Shown in pieces: positions 51,001-62,183 of a DNA stretch of 64,000 nt (its first letter is position 1; each line of letters begins with the position of its first letter). The notes under the pieces are model-generated. The model saw only the letters and a list, made by a program, of their open reading frames with translations. It did not search any database and was not told the DNA's origin. Origin of the DNA: Dromaius novaehollandiae. Its lineage: Eukaryota > Chordata > Aves > Casuariiformes > Dromaiidae. The stretch lies in NCBI RefSeq assembly GCF_036370855.1, contig NC_088112.1:18344469-18408468 (forward strand), in the 5' to 3' direction. The translations under genes and the position numbers were made by a program.

Positions 51001-52114
51001 TATCAGCTGTGTTTTGAAATAACTTATTCCTGTTTCCTTCTTCAGGTACCCTCCCTTTAAAACGGATCTCCTCAGGTTTCAGGCTGTGAATCTTGATTGC
51101 GCCTAAATCTGGGTTATCAGGCAGTGCTGTTGCGCTTTGAAGGGACTGAAAATAAATAGGATACGTGGGACTCCTTTGTGTTCCCTGCTGGCTTGGCTCG
51201 ACGTGGTGCGCGCTGCAAATCTCTCGTGAAGCTTCCCGCTGTCTTCGGGTGTGTTGGCTCAGGGCAGCAGATTTCAGGTAGGCACCTCCGAGTTAAGCAC
51301 TGCAACGTTAAATCCTTGTCTGAATGTGGTCTGTAGCATTTTGAGAGACCTTTGTCCCCTCTGATTGCTTTCTTGCTGGGTACAGTTGCAGAGGCCTGGA
51401 AGGTTTCTGATCCAGGTTTTGCAGTTATCTCTGTGTGGTTATCTAGTCTAGTCCCCGGCTGTGTATTTTCATTTGTGCTTGTTGAATTGTATTCCTTCCA
51501 CCACTGCTGGAATAAAGTTCCTGTTTTTGAAGGGAGCGCCTTTGAGTCCCGTCCTGTTTGCGAGTTCAGGGCTTTTCCACTCAGATCACTACCAGACTGC
51601 AGAACGGTTGCAGTTGTCACTGTTAATGTCTTTTCGTGGGATAAGTAGCAAAGTGCATCCTGTAAGAGAAGAAATTCTAGCCTTCTGCAATTAGAGCATT
51701 TTCATGCATATGTATCCTCCTGAAAAATACTTATCCATGCAAGTACAGGGGAAGGGTTCAAGTCTTCACAGTAAGTAACCTGTAGCAAGTTGCCATGCCT
51801 CTCTTCCTTTAGGTCCATGTGCCTACAATTTTAAAGATAGGCAAACTCTTTTTCTGTAATTCTGTGTTATGGAAGTTGTTACTGAGGTTTTTTCTTGCTT
51901 GTCCAGCACCACCTAGAATCTGCCTTTATGTTCTGAGGTATCCCACTGCTTTCAAAGCCTCTGATGAATGAGCTTGGTGACGAATGGGCACCATGTGCGT
52001 TACACTGGGCTCGTGCGTAGCTGGTGGCAGTGGGAAGCTCTTGTTTTCCATGGACTTGGAAGCCAGCTGATTATCTAGTGCCTTCTTAAAGTGTGTTTTC
52101 TTTCTCTCTCACAG

Positions 52115-52181
52115 AGTGCACCTCTGCGTGGAGAGAGAGGATGAGAAAGTTGAGCCCTGAAAAGCATACCACCGAGGCTTG
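52115..52181 (+). other. Candidate unassigned exon
   Basis: A long pyrimidine tract TTTTCTTTCTCTCTCACAG (AG at 52113-52114) precedes a 67-bp segment, followed by a near-consensus donor GGTAAGTGA (GT at 52182). An ATG at 52141 stays open to the donor. No protein family is evident. It could be an exon of a noncoding RNA, of a readthrough HNRNPA0 transcript, or of an alternative upstream KLHL3 leader. Confidence 0.3.
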
Positions 52182-53411
52182 GTAAGTGAACAGAAACTCA
52201 AGACTGCAACAGAGTGACCTGAACCCCTGACGTGCAGTTCCCACTACATGAGCTGAGCAGAAAAAAGTAGTTATCCGGAAAATAGCATCATAACTAAGGG
52301 CATTTCATTATCTGTTGGTAGACATGCTGCATGAGGCAGTATTTTTTGTTTGAAAAAGTTAATATGCCTATGGGAAACGCTCTTACCTAAGCTTTCATGT
52401 GTGGCATCTATGTAGTTTACTCATTCATGTTAATGTTGCAGCATGTTGTGTTATGGTGTCAGTGATGGACTGTGTTTATTAGCTTTTGCAAAGAACAAAA
52501 ACCCGAAATGTTTAAAAAAATTTAGTGAGGCAATGAGTATACGAGAGGTAACAGGACATAGATCTTGAATTCGTATAGGTTTGTTTATCCTAGTCTCAGA
52601 GTTAGAGCATGCAAATACTAATTAAGCCATACAGCATCTTTATGAAGCGTATGGGTAGTTCCCCCTTATTACAGATTGCAGTTGTGGAAACATTAGGGGA
52701 TAGATTAAAAAAATACATTAAAATGACATTTTAACATTTAAGTAAAATTTGGAAAGAACATTTTGGGCCATAGCCTAAACTTTTGCTCAAGTCCATGTGT
52801 TTTGACTGAATGAGAATTGGACACTTCAGTAGCTGCAGAAATGGGAGAAGCTTAGAGTCAGAAACTAGGACGCATGAGGCAGAGTGACTTGGTAGAGTTC
52901 AGCCCATCTGAATACCGGCCTTTTTTCCTACCTTTGTGCAAGTGTTCACAAAAGTTGTTTTTACAGCTTTCTTCCTGAATGTTAGTTTTTCTTTTTGAGC
53001 GCTCGATTCTGAACCATAAAATGTATCTGCAAATCTTCCAGCCAGTTTCTGATGCATATGTAATATGGCTAGAGGGCAGGAAGTCTGTGCTGCTGACATA
53101 GCTGGCTGCGGATGACATCAATTGCTTGTGTTACAGGAAAAAGTAAGAGGAGGAGCAGGAAGAGCATTTCCAGCTTTGCTGCTGCTGCTGAGGAGGGTGA
53201 GCAGCATAAGGACTTGTGCCCCAGAAGTCCTGGCCTGGGGGCTGAGATGGCCGTTCTGCTCATTCTGGAGTTGTTAAGGTTGCGATGGAAATGTTGGCGT
53301 AAAAACACCATTTTTATAGGGATGATGCTCCTTTTTAAAGTTTAAGGGAAAATATATTTCCTAATCCCTGGTTTGGCCGGCCTGTGGAGGAGTATAAAAA
53401 TTGCACATCTA

Positions 53412-53426
53412 CCACCAGAGGGCAAC
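53412..53426 (+). promoter_or_regulatory. CTCF-like motif, plus orientation
   Basis: CCACCAGAGGGCAAC fits the CTCF core CCASYAGRKGGCRSY at 14 of 15 positions; the mismatch is the A at position 14. With the minus-oriented motif at 45105 it forms a divergent pair between HNRNPA0 and KLHL3. Confidence 0.5.
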
Positions 53427-54144
53427 AGTCTCAGAGGCTGGAGATGACAATTTCTGCAGCACCTCTGCTTGGGGAGCAGGACCCCCTGGCTCCCGGGGTC
53501 TCCTCGCAGGCAGCTGGGAGGGGATCGGTGCTGGGCTGGACCCTCCAGCCCTCTGTCCCTGCAAACCCACGTGCTTCAGAAACCATGAGCTCAGCGGGAG
53601 TTTCACCTTTAACTTCAGCTGTCAACGCACGGCTGGTTGCAGATCTGACGGTTCCTACCCAGAGGGTCTCCCAGGCCCTCGTTTTGAGTGCTGTGGAAAA
53701 TTGGATCCCTCTGAATTGCCATAATCCTAAATTTTAGCTGCTGTTTTAGTTTTGTTTGTCACGTGGAAGAAAGCAAGGAGGTATGACGTGCCTTAAATTC
53801 TACCAGCGTGCGTTATCGATGGACAGGGGTATGCTAGGAATCTCATAAAACGAAGAAAGAATAATTTGGTTAAGAGCAATAGCTTTGATTTTTGATATTT
53901 GAAAACAGATACCCTTAGGACTTCTCTTCCAAAGTGCCTGGCACTCGCAGTTGCATTAGGAGTCAGCGCTGCACTCGGACCATCAGCTCCAAGTGACTTC
54001 GGTTAGCCCCTGAAATATTGAGACATCAATCTCGGGTGATACCTTTCATGATTTGTCTTATATTATTTTTCTTAGTGCTCCCTTTCCCAGAAAACTTACG
54101 GTCTAAATTCAGAGCTATCTAAATGAATGCTTCCTGCACTGATT

Positions 54145-54245
54145 AGAATCACAGAGTAATTTTGGTTGGAAGAAACCCGTGGAGGTTACCTGGTCCAACC
54201 CCCCACTCAAAGCAGGGCCGACGTCAGAGTTAGATCAGGTTACTC
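54145..54245 (-). mobile_element. CR1 LINE, 3' end fragment
   Basis: The plus strand reads AGAATCACAGAGTAATTTTG, TTGGAAGAAACCCGTGGAGG, CCTGGTCCAACCCCCCACTC, AAAGCAGGGCCGACGTC, then GTTAGATCAGGTTACTC. This is the reverse complement of the 3' end of avian CR1. The copy is 5'-truncated to about 100 bp, as most bird CR1 copies are. It is the clearest single indicator that the window is avian. Confidence 0.93.
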
Positions 54246-55210
54246 TCTTAGACAAAGAACAAAAAAATCTTTTAAAAAAAGAAAATGAAAAATAACCTAA
54301 GCTGAGGAGATGCAGACCTGGCAGCTTACGTGTCGGGTTCAAACGCAGTGTTTTATGCAACGCCTTTCGGAGCTCCCCAGTGCAGGACCCACAGTTTGCT
54401 TCAGAAAGAAGGTTAATAATTTTGTGGAGAGGATTGTACAACTAAGGAGAGTTGGTAAAGATAGGAAATTATGTTTATGATATGGATCCCTGGAAAAACG
54501 GTGTATTGGTACAACTACAGGGCAGTGAAGGGTTACTGAATCACTGCTTGCACTGTATTTAAGCCATATGAATCCTATGATTCATAGCTCTTGCAGGGCC
54601 AGAAAGGTTTTTTTTTTTCTTCTTCTTGATGCATGGTTTGGTTTCTGTTGGGTTTTGGGGAAGGGATTCCTTTTGGCTTCTGCTGGGGCTCTGGAGATTG
54701 ACAGGGTGTTAGGGGTGTACTGGTGCTATTTCACAGAATTAAATGCTCAGAAGCACTCAGTGTGCTCTACTGACAAACTCAGGGTTAAACCCATTGCCAA
54801 ACTTTGGGCCGGGAGGGAATTTTGGATCAGATTGGCAGGGACTGTTTGAATTCCCTCCCTTCCTGGTATTTTTATTGAAGAAATTCCCTGCTGTTGTAGG
54901 GACACCCGCAATGCTTTGATCTCTCCTAATCTATCCTATGGCTTGTTAGAGCTGTGGGTTTGGTCTGCTACTGTAGATCTGAAGATTTTTACAGGAATCT
55001 GGAAAGTTTTTGGTGGGCTGATTGGAGTGGGTATTCTGTGGACCTTTCTAAACTGAGTGTCTGTTGTATGTCTGAGAGGAGACTAGATGTCTGAGTAGTC
55101 CTAAATTCCTCCTACTAGAAATTTTTGAAATAGCCTGGAAAAGTGCCCTTCATCAAGTGCTAATAATTCCTTTTAACAAGTTTCTTTTTCAAGGTATCAA
55201 TCTTTGCTCT

Positions 55211-55243
55211 TAAAAAAAAAAAGAAAAAAAAGAAAAAAAAAGA
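55211..55243 (+). repeat. A-rich simple tract
   Basis: About 33 bp of adenine broken only by single G residues (A-runs of 8 to 11). No retroelement body was recognised on its left, so its origin is unclear. Confidence 0.8.
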
Positions 55244-57586
55244 GGTTTCTGTAGTGGGGTTGTTATCCAGTCATGATTATTTTGCAAGGCTGCTATAATT
55301 TCTTATTTCTGGAACATGCCTTTGGCTCATTTCAAGAGTGACTATTCACTGGTTTGCTCTTGTCTATCGCTAGGATTTAACTTTCCATGGTTACTATAGA
55401 CATTTATAGAATACAATGGTGCATATGCCTGGTGGGCAAAGCACATAATACGGTATTGCTGGTTTCGTTCCATCTATGTGCCTAGTTCCCACGGCTAGGT
55501 TGACTGAAATGTAGATTTTTATGGTGAAACATGAATGTTTTGTTAGTTAAAAACTATGTGGTAGTAAAAATACGCAGGTACTTGGCAGCAAATTGAGGAC
55601 ACGCTCTTGCATCTGCACTTGTTATGATTATTGAGGGACTTATTCAATGGAAACAAGTTTCAGCCCTCATTTTCTAAACAGATTACTATTATTTTTAGTA
55701 TAGTTACTTTTGCTCTGGTTTGAACTCTTGTGTCTTACAGTTTTGCATGTTGTGCATCAAGAGTGTATGGCTGAATGGACACTTGGGAAGTGCGTGAGGG
55801 CCTGGATGTGCTAAACTGATTGATTTAGCAGGATTCTCAAAGGGAAAATGCAGGAATCGTTCCCTTCTGCCTTCTCCCGACTGCTGTGCGAGTTTTGGCT
55901 TCGTTGGTTTATCCATCGTCTTCTCTCTGTGTTCTCCTCCATGCAACTTTACCAAAGTCCTTAAACTTCCAGGTGTTTTTCTTCTCTGAAGAATGGGGTT
56001 CATGACCAGTCAATATGCTCACGAGGAAGGTGCAATAGCATTTATTAAATCATTAATGCTGATACATTTTAAAAGATGTAAGAAACTGGGGTTGGTAAGA
56101 ACAGGGACATAGTCTGAGGAGAAATGTAAAAGAGCGGGGTAACTTTATTTAGGAAAGAGATGGAATGTTATGTTGCAATAGAAAACTCTCAAGGACTTCT
56201 GTTTTCCTTTTTCCATTAACAAGAACATTTTGTGAATGGAAAAGTAATGGAAAAAGCAAATGTTTCTTGTCTTTATGTAATTGACCTCTGAGGCCTCATT
56301 ATTACAGAATATGATTGAGAAAAATTTTAATAAAATGAGAAAAAATTAAATATATATATTTATGTGGACGACTAGTCTTTAAAAATGGCAAGCATTACTG
56401 AGTCCAGCGCTCCAGGCTGAAGACACCTGGAATTCAGAAGGATTTGTGTTCCCTACTCTAAAGCAACATGTATTTGGCCTGGTAGGTTGTGAACTTCATA
56501 CAAGGACTAAATGCAGAAGCCTCCCTCGTGGATAAATGCCGATCTGGATTATCCGCAGCACAGGCAAAACCGGATTTCACCATCGCAAAGGCGTGAGGAG
56601 GGGCTGCCCTTAAAGGCGAGGGGAAGGATAAAGGAAAGAGCAGTTTTGGGGAGAGCTTTTGTTATTTGACTGCTGTGTCTCCTGCTGAAATGGGTGCGGG
56701 GAAGCAGTCCGGCTTCCCGAAGCTCTCGATGCTGTGCTAGGCACTTCGCACGTTGTGGAGTCGCTCCTTTCCCATGTCAGCATTGATTTTTCTAAGAGCT
56801 GTGGCCAGCTGGGCTGCAGGTTATTTTTGATGCGTGCCTCCTAACTTTAGCTGAGTGGAAAACGGGCGGATAAGAGGTAATTTTATTTAGGAAAGAGATG
56901 GAATAGTAGAGCCTGGTGTCTAGGGCTGTCTTCAAAGGAAATGAGAGACTAAAGCGAGTGATGGAGGGAACATCTGGGCAAGCAAACGTCCTTGCGGAGC
57001 GGGGCCGAGGCGAGAGCTGCTGCCGCCCCCCTCCCGGGCTGCCGTTTTACTCCACGTCGAGGCTCCTACCAGCGAGATTTCGGCATCTGGATGCCGCGCT
57101 CCGAAGCGCGAGCAGGGGGACGCCGGGCGGGCTGTCCCGCGTCCCTCGCGCGCCAGTGGGACCATCGCCAGGGCCGTGGCCCCGCGTGCCGGCGCGACCT
57201 GCCCGTCGCCCCGCAACAGGGGTTTTCAGCCCGCTAAGGCTTCCCTCGCAGCAGCGGTCCGTGTATCCCGGGGCTGAAAGAAATTTGGGGCTGATCCAGC
57301 CACCTTCTCTCCTAGACGCCAACTCGGGAGCGGCCGAGGCGACGGCAACGACGTGATGGAGCGACGGAGCGGATCGGCCTCGGCGGCCGGACATCACCTT
57401 CGCCCCGGGAGCCGGGGAAACCCCCGACCCCCTTTACCGGTTCCCGTCGGACCCGGGTTATTTCAGCCGCGTGGCCGCGGCCTCCGCGAGGCGCCCAGCG
57501 GCCCTTCAGCGGGCGGCGCGGGGGGCGGAGGCGGCGCTGCCGCGGTTGCCCGGCGACCGCGCAGGGGCGGGAGGCGGCTGCGGGGC

Positions 57587-57649
57587 GGAGGAGGAGGAGG
57601 AGGAGGAGGAGGAGGAGGAGGAGGAGGAGGAGGAGGAGGAGGAGGAGGG
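57587..57649 (+). repeat. (GAG)21 trinucleotide repeat
   Basis: Twenty-one or so uninterrupted GAG/GGA units in the probable 5' leader of KLHL3. The strand is pure purine and G-rich, able to form quadruplex or triplex structures, and is likely polymorphic in length. Confidence 0.9.
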
Positions 57650-57657
57650 AGCGAGCT

Positions 57658-57676
57658 GCAGCAGCAGCAGCAGCAG
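57658..57676 (+). repeat. (GCA)6 trinucleotide repeat
   Basis: Six GCA units follow the GAG run after only eight bases. It is a CAG-type repeat in a probable 5' leader, close to the putative first coding exon. Confidence 0.85.
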
Positions 57677-57809
57677 CGATCGCTGCGGCGGGGCGCGCCG
57701 CGCACGGAGCTCGCCGCTCCGCAGCCGCCCGAGGAAGCGGCGCCGGGCGCAGCCATGCCGGGCCCGCGGCGCTGAAGCCCCCGCGCCGCCCCCCGCGCCG
57801 CCCCGCGCC

Positions 57810-57823
57810 ATGGAGGAGGAGAG
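57810..57823 (+). CDS. KLHL3: Putative KLHL3 first coding exon
   Basis: KLHL3 is a BTB-BACK-Kelch adaptor of the CUL3 ubiquitin ligase that recruits WNK kinases in kidney salt handling. Here ATG GAG GAG GAG AG is followed directly by the donor GTGGGT at 57824. The broken last codon AG would give Ser if the next exon starts with T or C, making the N-terminus MEEES, close to the mammalian MEGES. The ATG has a good context (GCGCCATGG) and lies in a CpG island. Position and strand relative to HNRNPA0 match human gene order. The BTB exon is not in the window, so the assignment rests on synteny, the five-residue match and the splice donor. The frame has an upstream stop at 57354-57356 and no earlier ATG. 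Confidence 0.6.
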
Positions 57824-57950
57824 GTGGGTGCCGCCGCGGCGCCTTTGTGCGCGCCCGCTCCGCGCTGCTCCGCGCCCCGGCCCGGCAGGCTCCCGGCGAG
57901 TCCCGCCGCCCCGCGCCGTCACCCCCGCAGCTTTGTTTTCCTCCTCCTCC

Positions 57951-58599
57951 TTCCCTTTTCTTCCCCCCTTTCCCCCCCCTTTCTTTTCCTTCCCCCTTTC
58001 TTTTCCTTTCCCCCCCCTCTTTTCCTTTCCCCCCTTTCTTTTTCTTCCCCCCTTCTTGTTCTTTCCCCCCTTTCTTTTCCTTTTCCCCCCTTTCTTTTCC
58101 TTTTCCCCCCCCTTTCTTTTCCTTTTCCCCCCCTTTCTTTTCCTTTTCCCCCCCTTTCTTTTCCTTTTCCCCCCCTTTCTTTTCCTTTTCCCCCCCTTTC
58201 TTTTCCTTTTCCCCCCCTTTCTTTTCCTTCCCCCCCCTTTCTTTTCCTTTTCCCCCCCTTTCTTTTCCTTTTCCCCCCCTTTCTTTTCCTTTTTCCCCCC
58301 TTTCTTTTCCTTTTTCCCCCTTTCTTTTCCTTTTTCCCCCCTTTCTTTTCCTTTTCCCCCCTTTCTTTTCCTTTTCCCCCCTTTCTTTTCCTTTTCCCCC
58401 CTTTCTTTTCCTTTTCCCCCCCTTTCTTTTCCTTTTTCCCCCCCTTTCTTTTCCTTTTTCCCCCCTTTCTTTTCCTTCCCCCCCTTTCTTTTCCTTCCCC
58501 CCCTTTCTTTTCCTTTTTCCCTCCCCCTTTCTTTTCCTTTTTCCCTCCCCCTTTCTTTTCCTTCCCCCCCCCTTCTTTTCCTTTCTTTTTTTTTTTTTG
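57951..58599 (+). repeat. Polypyrimidine minisatellite, about 30 copies of 20-22 bp
   Basis: The core CCCCCCTTTCTTTTCCTTTT is repeated about 30 times with variable C-run (5-9) and T-run lengths, ending in a T-run at about 58586-58598. Over roughly 650 bp nearly every base is C or T on the plus strand. Because the unit contains no stop triplets, long open frames appear on both strands; these are artefacts. The mirror-like pyrimidine structure could adopt triplex (H-DNA) form, and the purine strand carries regularly spaced G5-G9 runs. Confidence 0.95.
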
Positions 58600-58974
58600 T
58601 TCTCATAGCCGCCGCGTAACGGTGTGAGGTTCAGGACTTGCAGCACCCGGCCCCCCTGCCCGGCGGCACCCTCGGTGCAGGCAGCCGTGGTTGAGTCGAG
58701 GGCGGCGAGTTGGGCGCTGCGGGGCGAAGTTGCCCCCGGCCGGGGGCATGTGCTGGGCGCTGGGCGCACAGGATCTGCCCCCCCTTTCCCCTCCATCCCT
58801 TCCCACTTGCGGGAATATCTGTCGTCTTCTGTGTAATGACCGATGTTGCAATGTCATGGTGACAGGCTGCTTCCCCTCGTGTGCTCAGACCTGGGGAATA
58901 AAGTGTCTCTCAGTAGGACGTGTTTTGTAGGTGGATAACGAGGTAATTGGGGCTGCTCACATGGATTTTTAATT

Positions 58975-59480
58975 TTTTTTAAGCACGGGTGCTGCTGGAG
59001 CGCGGAGGCGTGGGCCGAGGCGGGGAGGACCGCGCCGGGGCAGGCGATGTGCCTCCGCGCGCTGCCGCCGCGTCTGCCCCGCGCACGTCCTGAACCGCCA
59101 GCGATTCGCTTGGGAATGAAATTTTCAGCCGCTGCCCGCTGATACTCGGTGCTTCCTCGAGTCGCTGCCGGATGGACATCCGTGAGGTCCGGGTAGCCCT
59201 GAGGAGCGCGTTCACCTGCCTCCGGGTGCGCGAGGACCGGGGAGGGCCACCCCGGCCGCTGGGTCTCCCTTGCCGCGTAGCCGCGCCGTGGGCTCCTTAT
59301 TTCCCCCGAGGCCGCTGTTTTGCCCCAAAACCCGTGAGCGGTAGTGCTCTCGTAAAGACTCGGCTTAATGTCCGTGGGACGCGTGGAGAGATCACTGCTG
59401 CTCGGGGACGCCAGGGCTGCCGGCGAGATGTTCGGGCTCGCTGCCTCCTCTGCGTCCGTTCTCCTTCCGACTGTCTGGGC
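58975..59480. promoter_or_regulatory. Second CpG-rich stretch in the putative intron
   Basis: CpG density rises again after about 300 bp of ordinary sequence, for example GGAGGACCGCGCCGGGGCAG near 59023. No open frame of recognisable family was found. It could be a shore of the KLHL3 island, separated by the minisatellite, or an intronic promoter. Confidence 0.35.
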
Positions 59481-60088
59481 GCCTGTCGTGCACCGGCAAC
59501 GCGCTTGTACTGCTGGAAACTACACATCGAGCTGTTTTCTTTTTTTTGGGGGGGGGGGATTTTTTGTGTTTGCTTTAACAGGATATGCTGAGTGCTTCCT
59601 TTTCGCGTGGTGCCGGTGACCTTGCCGGGGGTGGGGACCGCCGGGAGGGCTTGACCTGCCGCCGATACAGATCTGCAGGGCTTGGCAGCAGTTTCGTTTC
59701 AATGTGATATATTGGAAAAATTAAACGAGGGTCAAACCCCAATTCCGGGAATTCCCCCTCTGCTGAGGGAAAACGCTCACGCAGCCTGTCAGAGTTATTT
59801 TTCCAAGCTTTGAAGAGCAGCTTTCTACCCTTAAATGACTCAACAGTCCCAATTGTTGTTTGTGTATTTAACGTGCAAAACAACACTCGCGGCCCGCCGG
59901 CCCTCCCTCCGAGTGCGCTGCAGGGCTCGCGTCCCCGAAGCGTGCGGAGGGCCGGCTGCGGTGTTCATCACGATGCCTCTACGTCTTACGTCGTCGTCTT
60001 AGACACGTGTCTGTGGAACGTGTTTCCGTTTTTTGGAGAGAGACACATATGCACATATATGCATATATATATGTGTGTGTATGTGTAC

Positions 60089-60090
<2 letters not shown>

Positions 60091-60120
<30 letters not shown>
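60091..60120 (+). repeat. (TA)14 microsatellite
   Basis: About 28 bp of alternating TA, preceded by interrupted CATATA and TGTGTG dinucleotides from about 60045. Length is likely polymorphic. Confidence 0.9.
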
Positions 60121-60123
<3 letters not shown>

Positions 60124-62183
60124 GCATCTAGTGTCTGAGGGAGTGCAGAGGAGAGGAGCTGTTTCATCATCTTGGTCTGTTGTCATCGTTGACCCTTGCC
60201 TATCTCTGGAAGTGAGGGATGTGGCGAAGCTGCAAGGGTTTGTCCAAACTTTCTCATATTTCTAGTCTTAGAGAAGAGGCAGGAGACAGCGAACGGGTCG
60301 CGGAGAGTAATGATGTGGGATGTGACTCTTGGGAAGGAAAGCTGGGGTTTTCCCCCGTTTCCCTGTTTGGAGGTGAGCGTCATGCGGGACTGCACGAAAG
60401 CCACCTGGCCCTGGGAGGGCCGGCTGAGGCGAAATGTGTCTTGAGATAGTGTCAATCTCTTCGTAGTGTTTGTCCAAGAAACACAATATTTGCTTCAGAA
60501 AGCAAGTGATGTTATATTTGAGTTATTTTGTGGTGGTTCCGTTATTGTCAGAAAACTCTTTTTTCCTCAGTAATTCCCGACGTCTGCGTTTCTCCGGAGA
60601 TCTCCTTTGATATGAATGTCTTTTTCGGTGTCTGTTGTGTGCCAGTTACATATTTTACTAAACTAATGCCTCATTGTTGATATAGGCACTGAAAAAAACC
60701 CTCAAACTAAATTGTAAGTAAATATTATTATGAAAACAAAAAAATTCTTTCTATTGTGCTCCCTCTAACATATTTTAATGATAATATGTTGCTTTGAAAT
60801 CCTTTCAAATCCATCTGTCTGGATATTTAAACTCCTTCAGTCGCATTTTTTAACATCTTCATGTATACCCAGAGAAACGTCGGGAAATTGGGATTTTATA
60901 AATACGCCATTACGCTGACATCCTTTCCGTATTTTGTTTGTATGTCTGAGTAGGGGAATGGATCCGTGAGGCCTAATGTATTTTTGATTTTAGTTACGGA
61001 TTCTATGTAAAAAAGTTACTCCAGTTAAAGTAAAACTTACTATGTTTTTTCCATTCTCTTAAGACTGAATTAATATTTTGGTCTTCATTTGCCTTAGTAG
61101 AAGCATTTCAGCTTTGAAGCCTAGCAATGGCGATTGGGTATCTTTTAAGTTTTTAGATCAGAGCTATGTCAAAGCTGTCAGAAAGTTAAGACGACAGCGA
61201 TGTTTGTAATGCATCCCCCAAAGAAGTGCTGTAGGCTTAGGACGTTTGTAGTTAAATATGTCGTTCTGCCTTTAAGTTAATATAAAGCTGTGAAAGGCCA
61301 GTCGAGGATGCCCAGGTAACCTTAGCTCTGCCCTTTCCGAAGCATCAGTACACGAGAGCAGGAAGGTAACTACTGCCGCTGTCGGTTTTTCTCCAGGCTT
61401 ACGGAGGGGCATGGGTCCATGGGTCCATGCAACGGCGCCGGGGGCAGAGTCCTGAGGTGTCCCAGCAGCTCCAGCCTCGGTGGCCCTGTCTTGGCTTGCC
61501 ACCTCCTGGAGAGGTCGGGATTGCCGGCGGCGCCTGCGTCACCCCGGGGTGGTGCAACGCGGCGCCAACGCGGGAGCGTGGCCGAGCCGCTCGTGGTGTC
61601 CACGTGAAGGAAGAGCTGAGCCCTGAGGACGTTCCCCCAAAAGCAAGAGCCCAAGCCCATCCAGTCCACTGCCAAAGGAAGGCTCACTTGAAAACTACCA
61701 TTTCTTCTGGGTGAACTTCTGGCTCCAGTAAAGCCAGCGGTAGGATTGATTGTTGGCAGAGTCGGGATTTTCGTTCCTGGGGTTTACCAGCTCTCTGCAC
61801 GGTAATAATCTTCCGAGGGGACAGTTTAGCTTTAAGGAAGGCTTTTATTCTTCCTCATAATCTACAAAGACATCTGTAATTACTGCTGGTAACTAAGGCA
61901 ACCCAACTTTATAGTTAATGCATGCATGCAGCAGAGCTACGGGCTGTGGGTTTTTAAAATACCTCCCTGTTGGCTGGTATGCAGCCAGAGCTCGGGCAGG
62001 ACCCGCTGCACGCCGGCAGGTAGCTTGAGGCAGGCCCCACCAGCGTGTCTGTCATCTCCTGGAGAGGAGGACAGTGGTGTAAAGGGGCTTCTCATTAGCT
62101 TCCCTGACGTAATTTGGGACTCTGAAATTGGGGTCGTTTGTTTTACGTGGGGGTGCGGTCGAAAGGAGGATCACGCAGGAGAT

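Larger units (their letters stand above)
44516..51540 (+). other. HNRNPA0: Possible extended HNRNPA0 3'UTR
   Basis: No coding gene was recognised here. Sense-strand AATAAA signals recur at 45254, 45641, 46749, 47466 and 51511. As I recall, the human HNRNPA0 transcript unit spans well over 8 kb as one exon, so distal poly(A) use is plausible. The sequence alone cannot show where the transcript ends, and these signals may instead be chance occurrences in AT-rich DNA. Confidence 0.35.
51541..56960. other. Intergenic region between HNRNPA0 and KLHL3
   Basis: No protein-coding gene was recognised. The stretch holds a candidate spliced exon (52115-52181), a CTCF-like motif, the bird CR1 fragment and an A-rich tract with interspersed G at 55211-55243. 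Several other acceptor-like sites (for example CCTGTTTCCTTCTTCAG ending at 51045) lack matching donors. Confidence 0.5.
57356..57775 (+). other. Long upstream ORF in the KLHL3 leader
   Basis: An ATG at 57356 opens a 139-codon frame that stops at 57775, 34 nt before the putative KLHL3 ATG and in a different frame. Its composition is Gly/Ala/Arg-rich and simply reflects GC-rich DNA and the trinucleotide repeats (poly-Gly and poly-Gln there). An internal ATG at 57755 in the same frame gives a six-codon ORF. It would act as an upstream ORF only if transcription starts left of it. I do not regard it as a functional protein. Confidence 0.25.
56970..57960 (+). promoter_or_regulatory. KLHL3: CpG island and probable KLHL3 promoter/leader
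   Basis: GC-rich, CpG-dense sequence rises abruptly near 56970 and continues past the putative first coding exon. It stands about 13 kb downstream of HNRNPA0 on the same strand, where the KLHL3 5' end is expected from human gene order. No TATA box was seen. The transcription start is not obvious; the leader probably includes the (GAG)n and (GCA)n repeats. Confidence 0.6.

Noticed and set aside
51117-51620. 167-codon minus-strand open frame
   Set aside because: No ordered domain, membrane segment or family resemblance; consistent with a chance frame.
57357-57809. N-terminally extended KLHL3 with a poly-Glu and poly-Ser segment from the GAG/GCA repeats
   Set aside because: The frame is open back to the TGA at 57354-57356 but contains no ATG before 57810; only a near-cognate start could use it.
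57951-58599. CRISPR-like regular repeats
   Set aside because: The units abut with no unique spacers and the genome is vertebrate; this is a minisatellite.
57312-58796. Long open frames on both strands across the CT-rich tract (up to nearly 500 codons)
   Set aside because: They arise because the repeated unit contains no stop triplets in any frame; the translations are Lys/Gly or Phe/Pro/Leu monotony with no domain.
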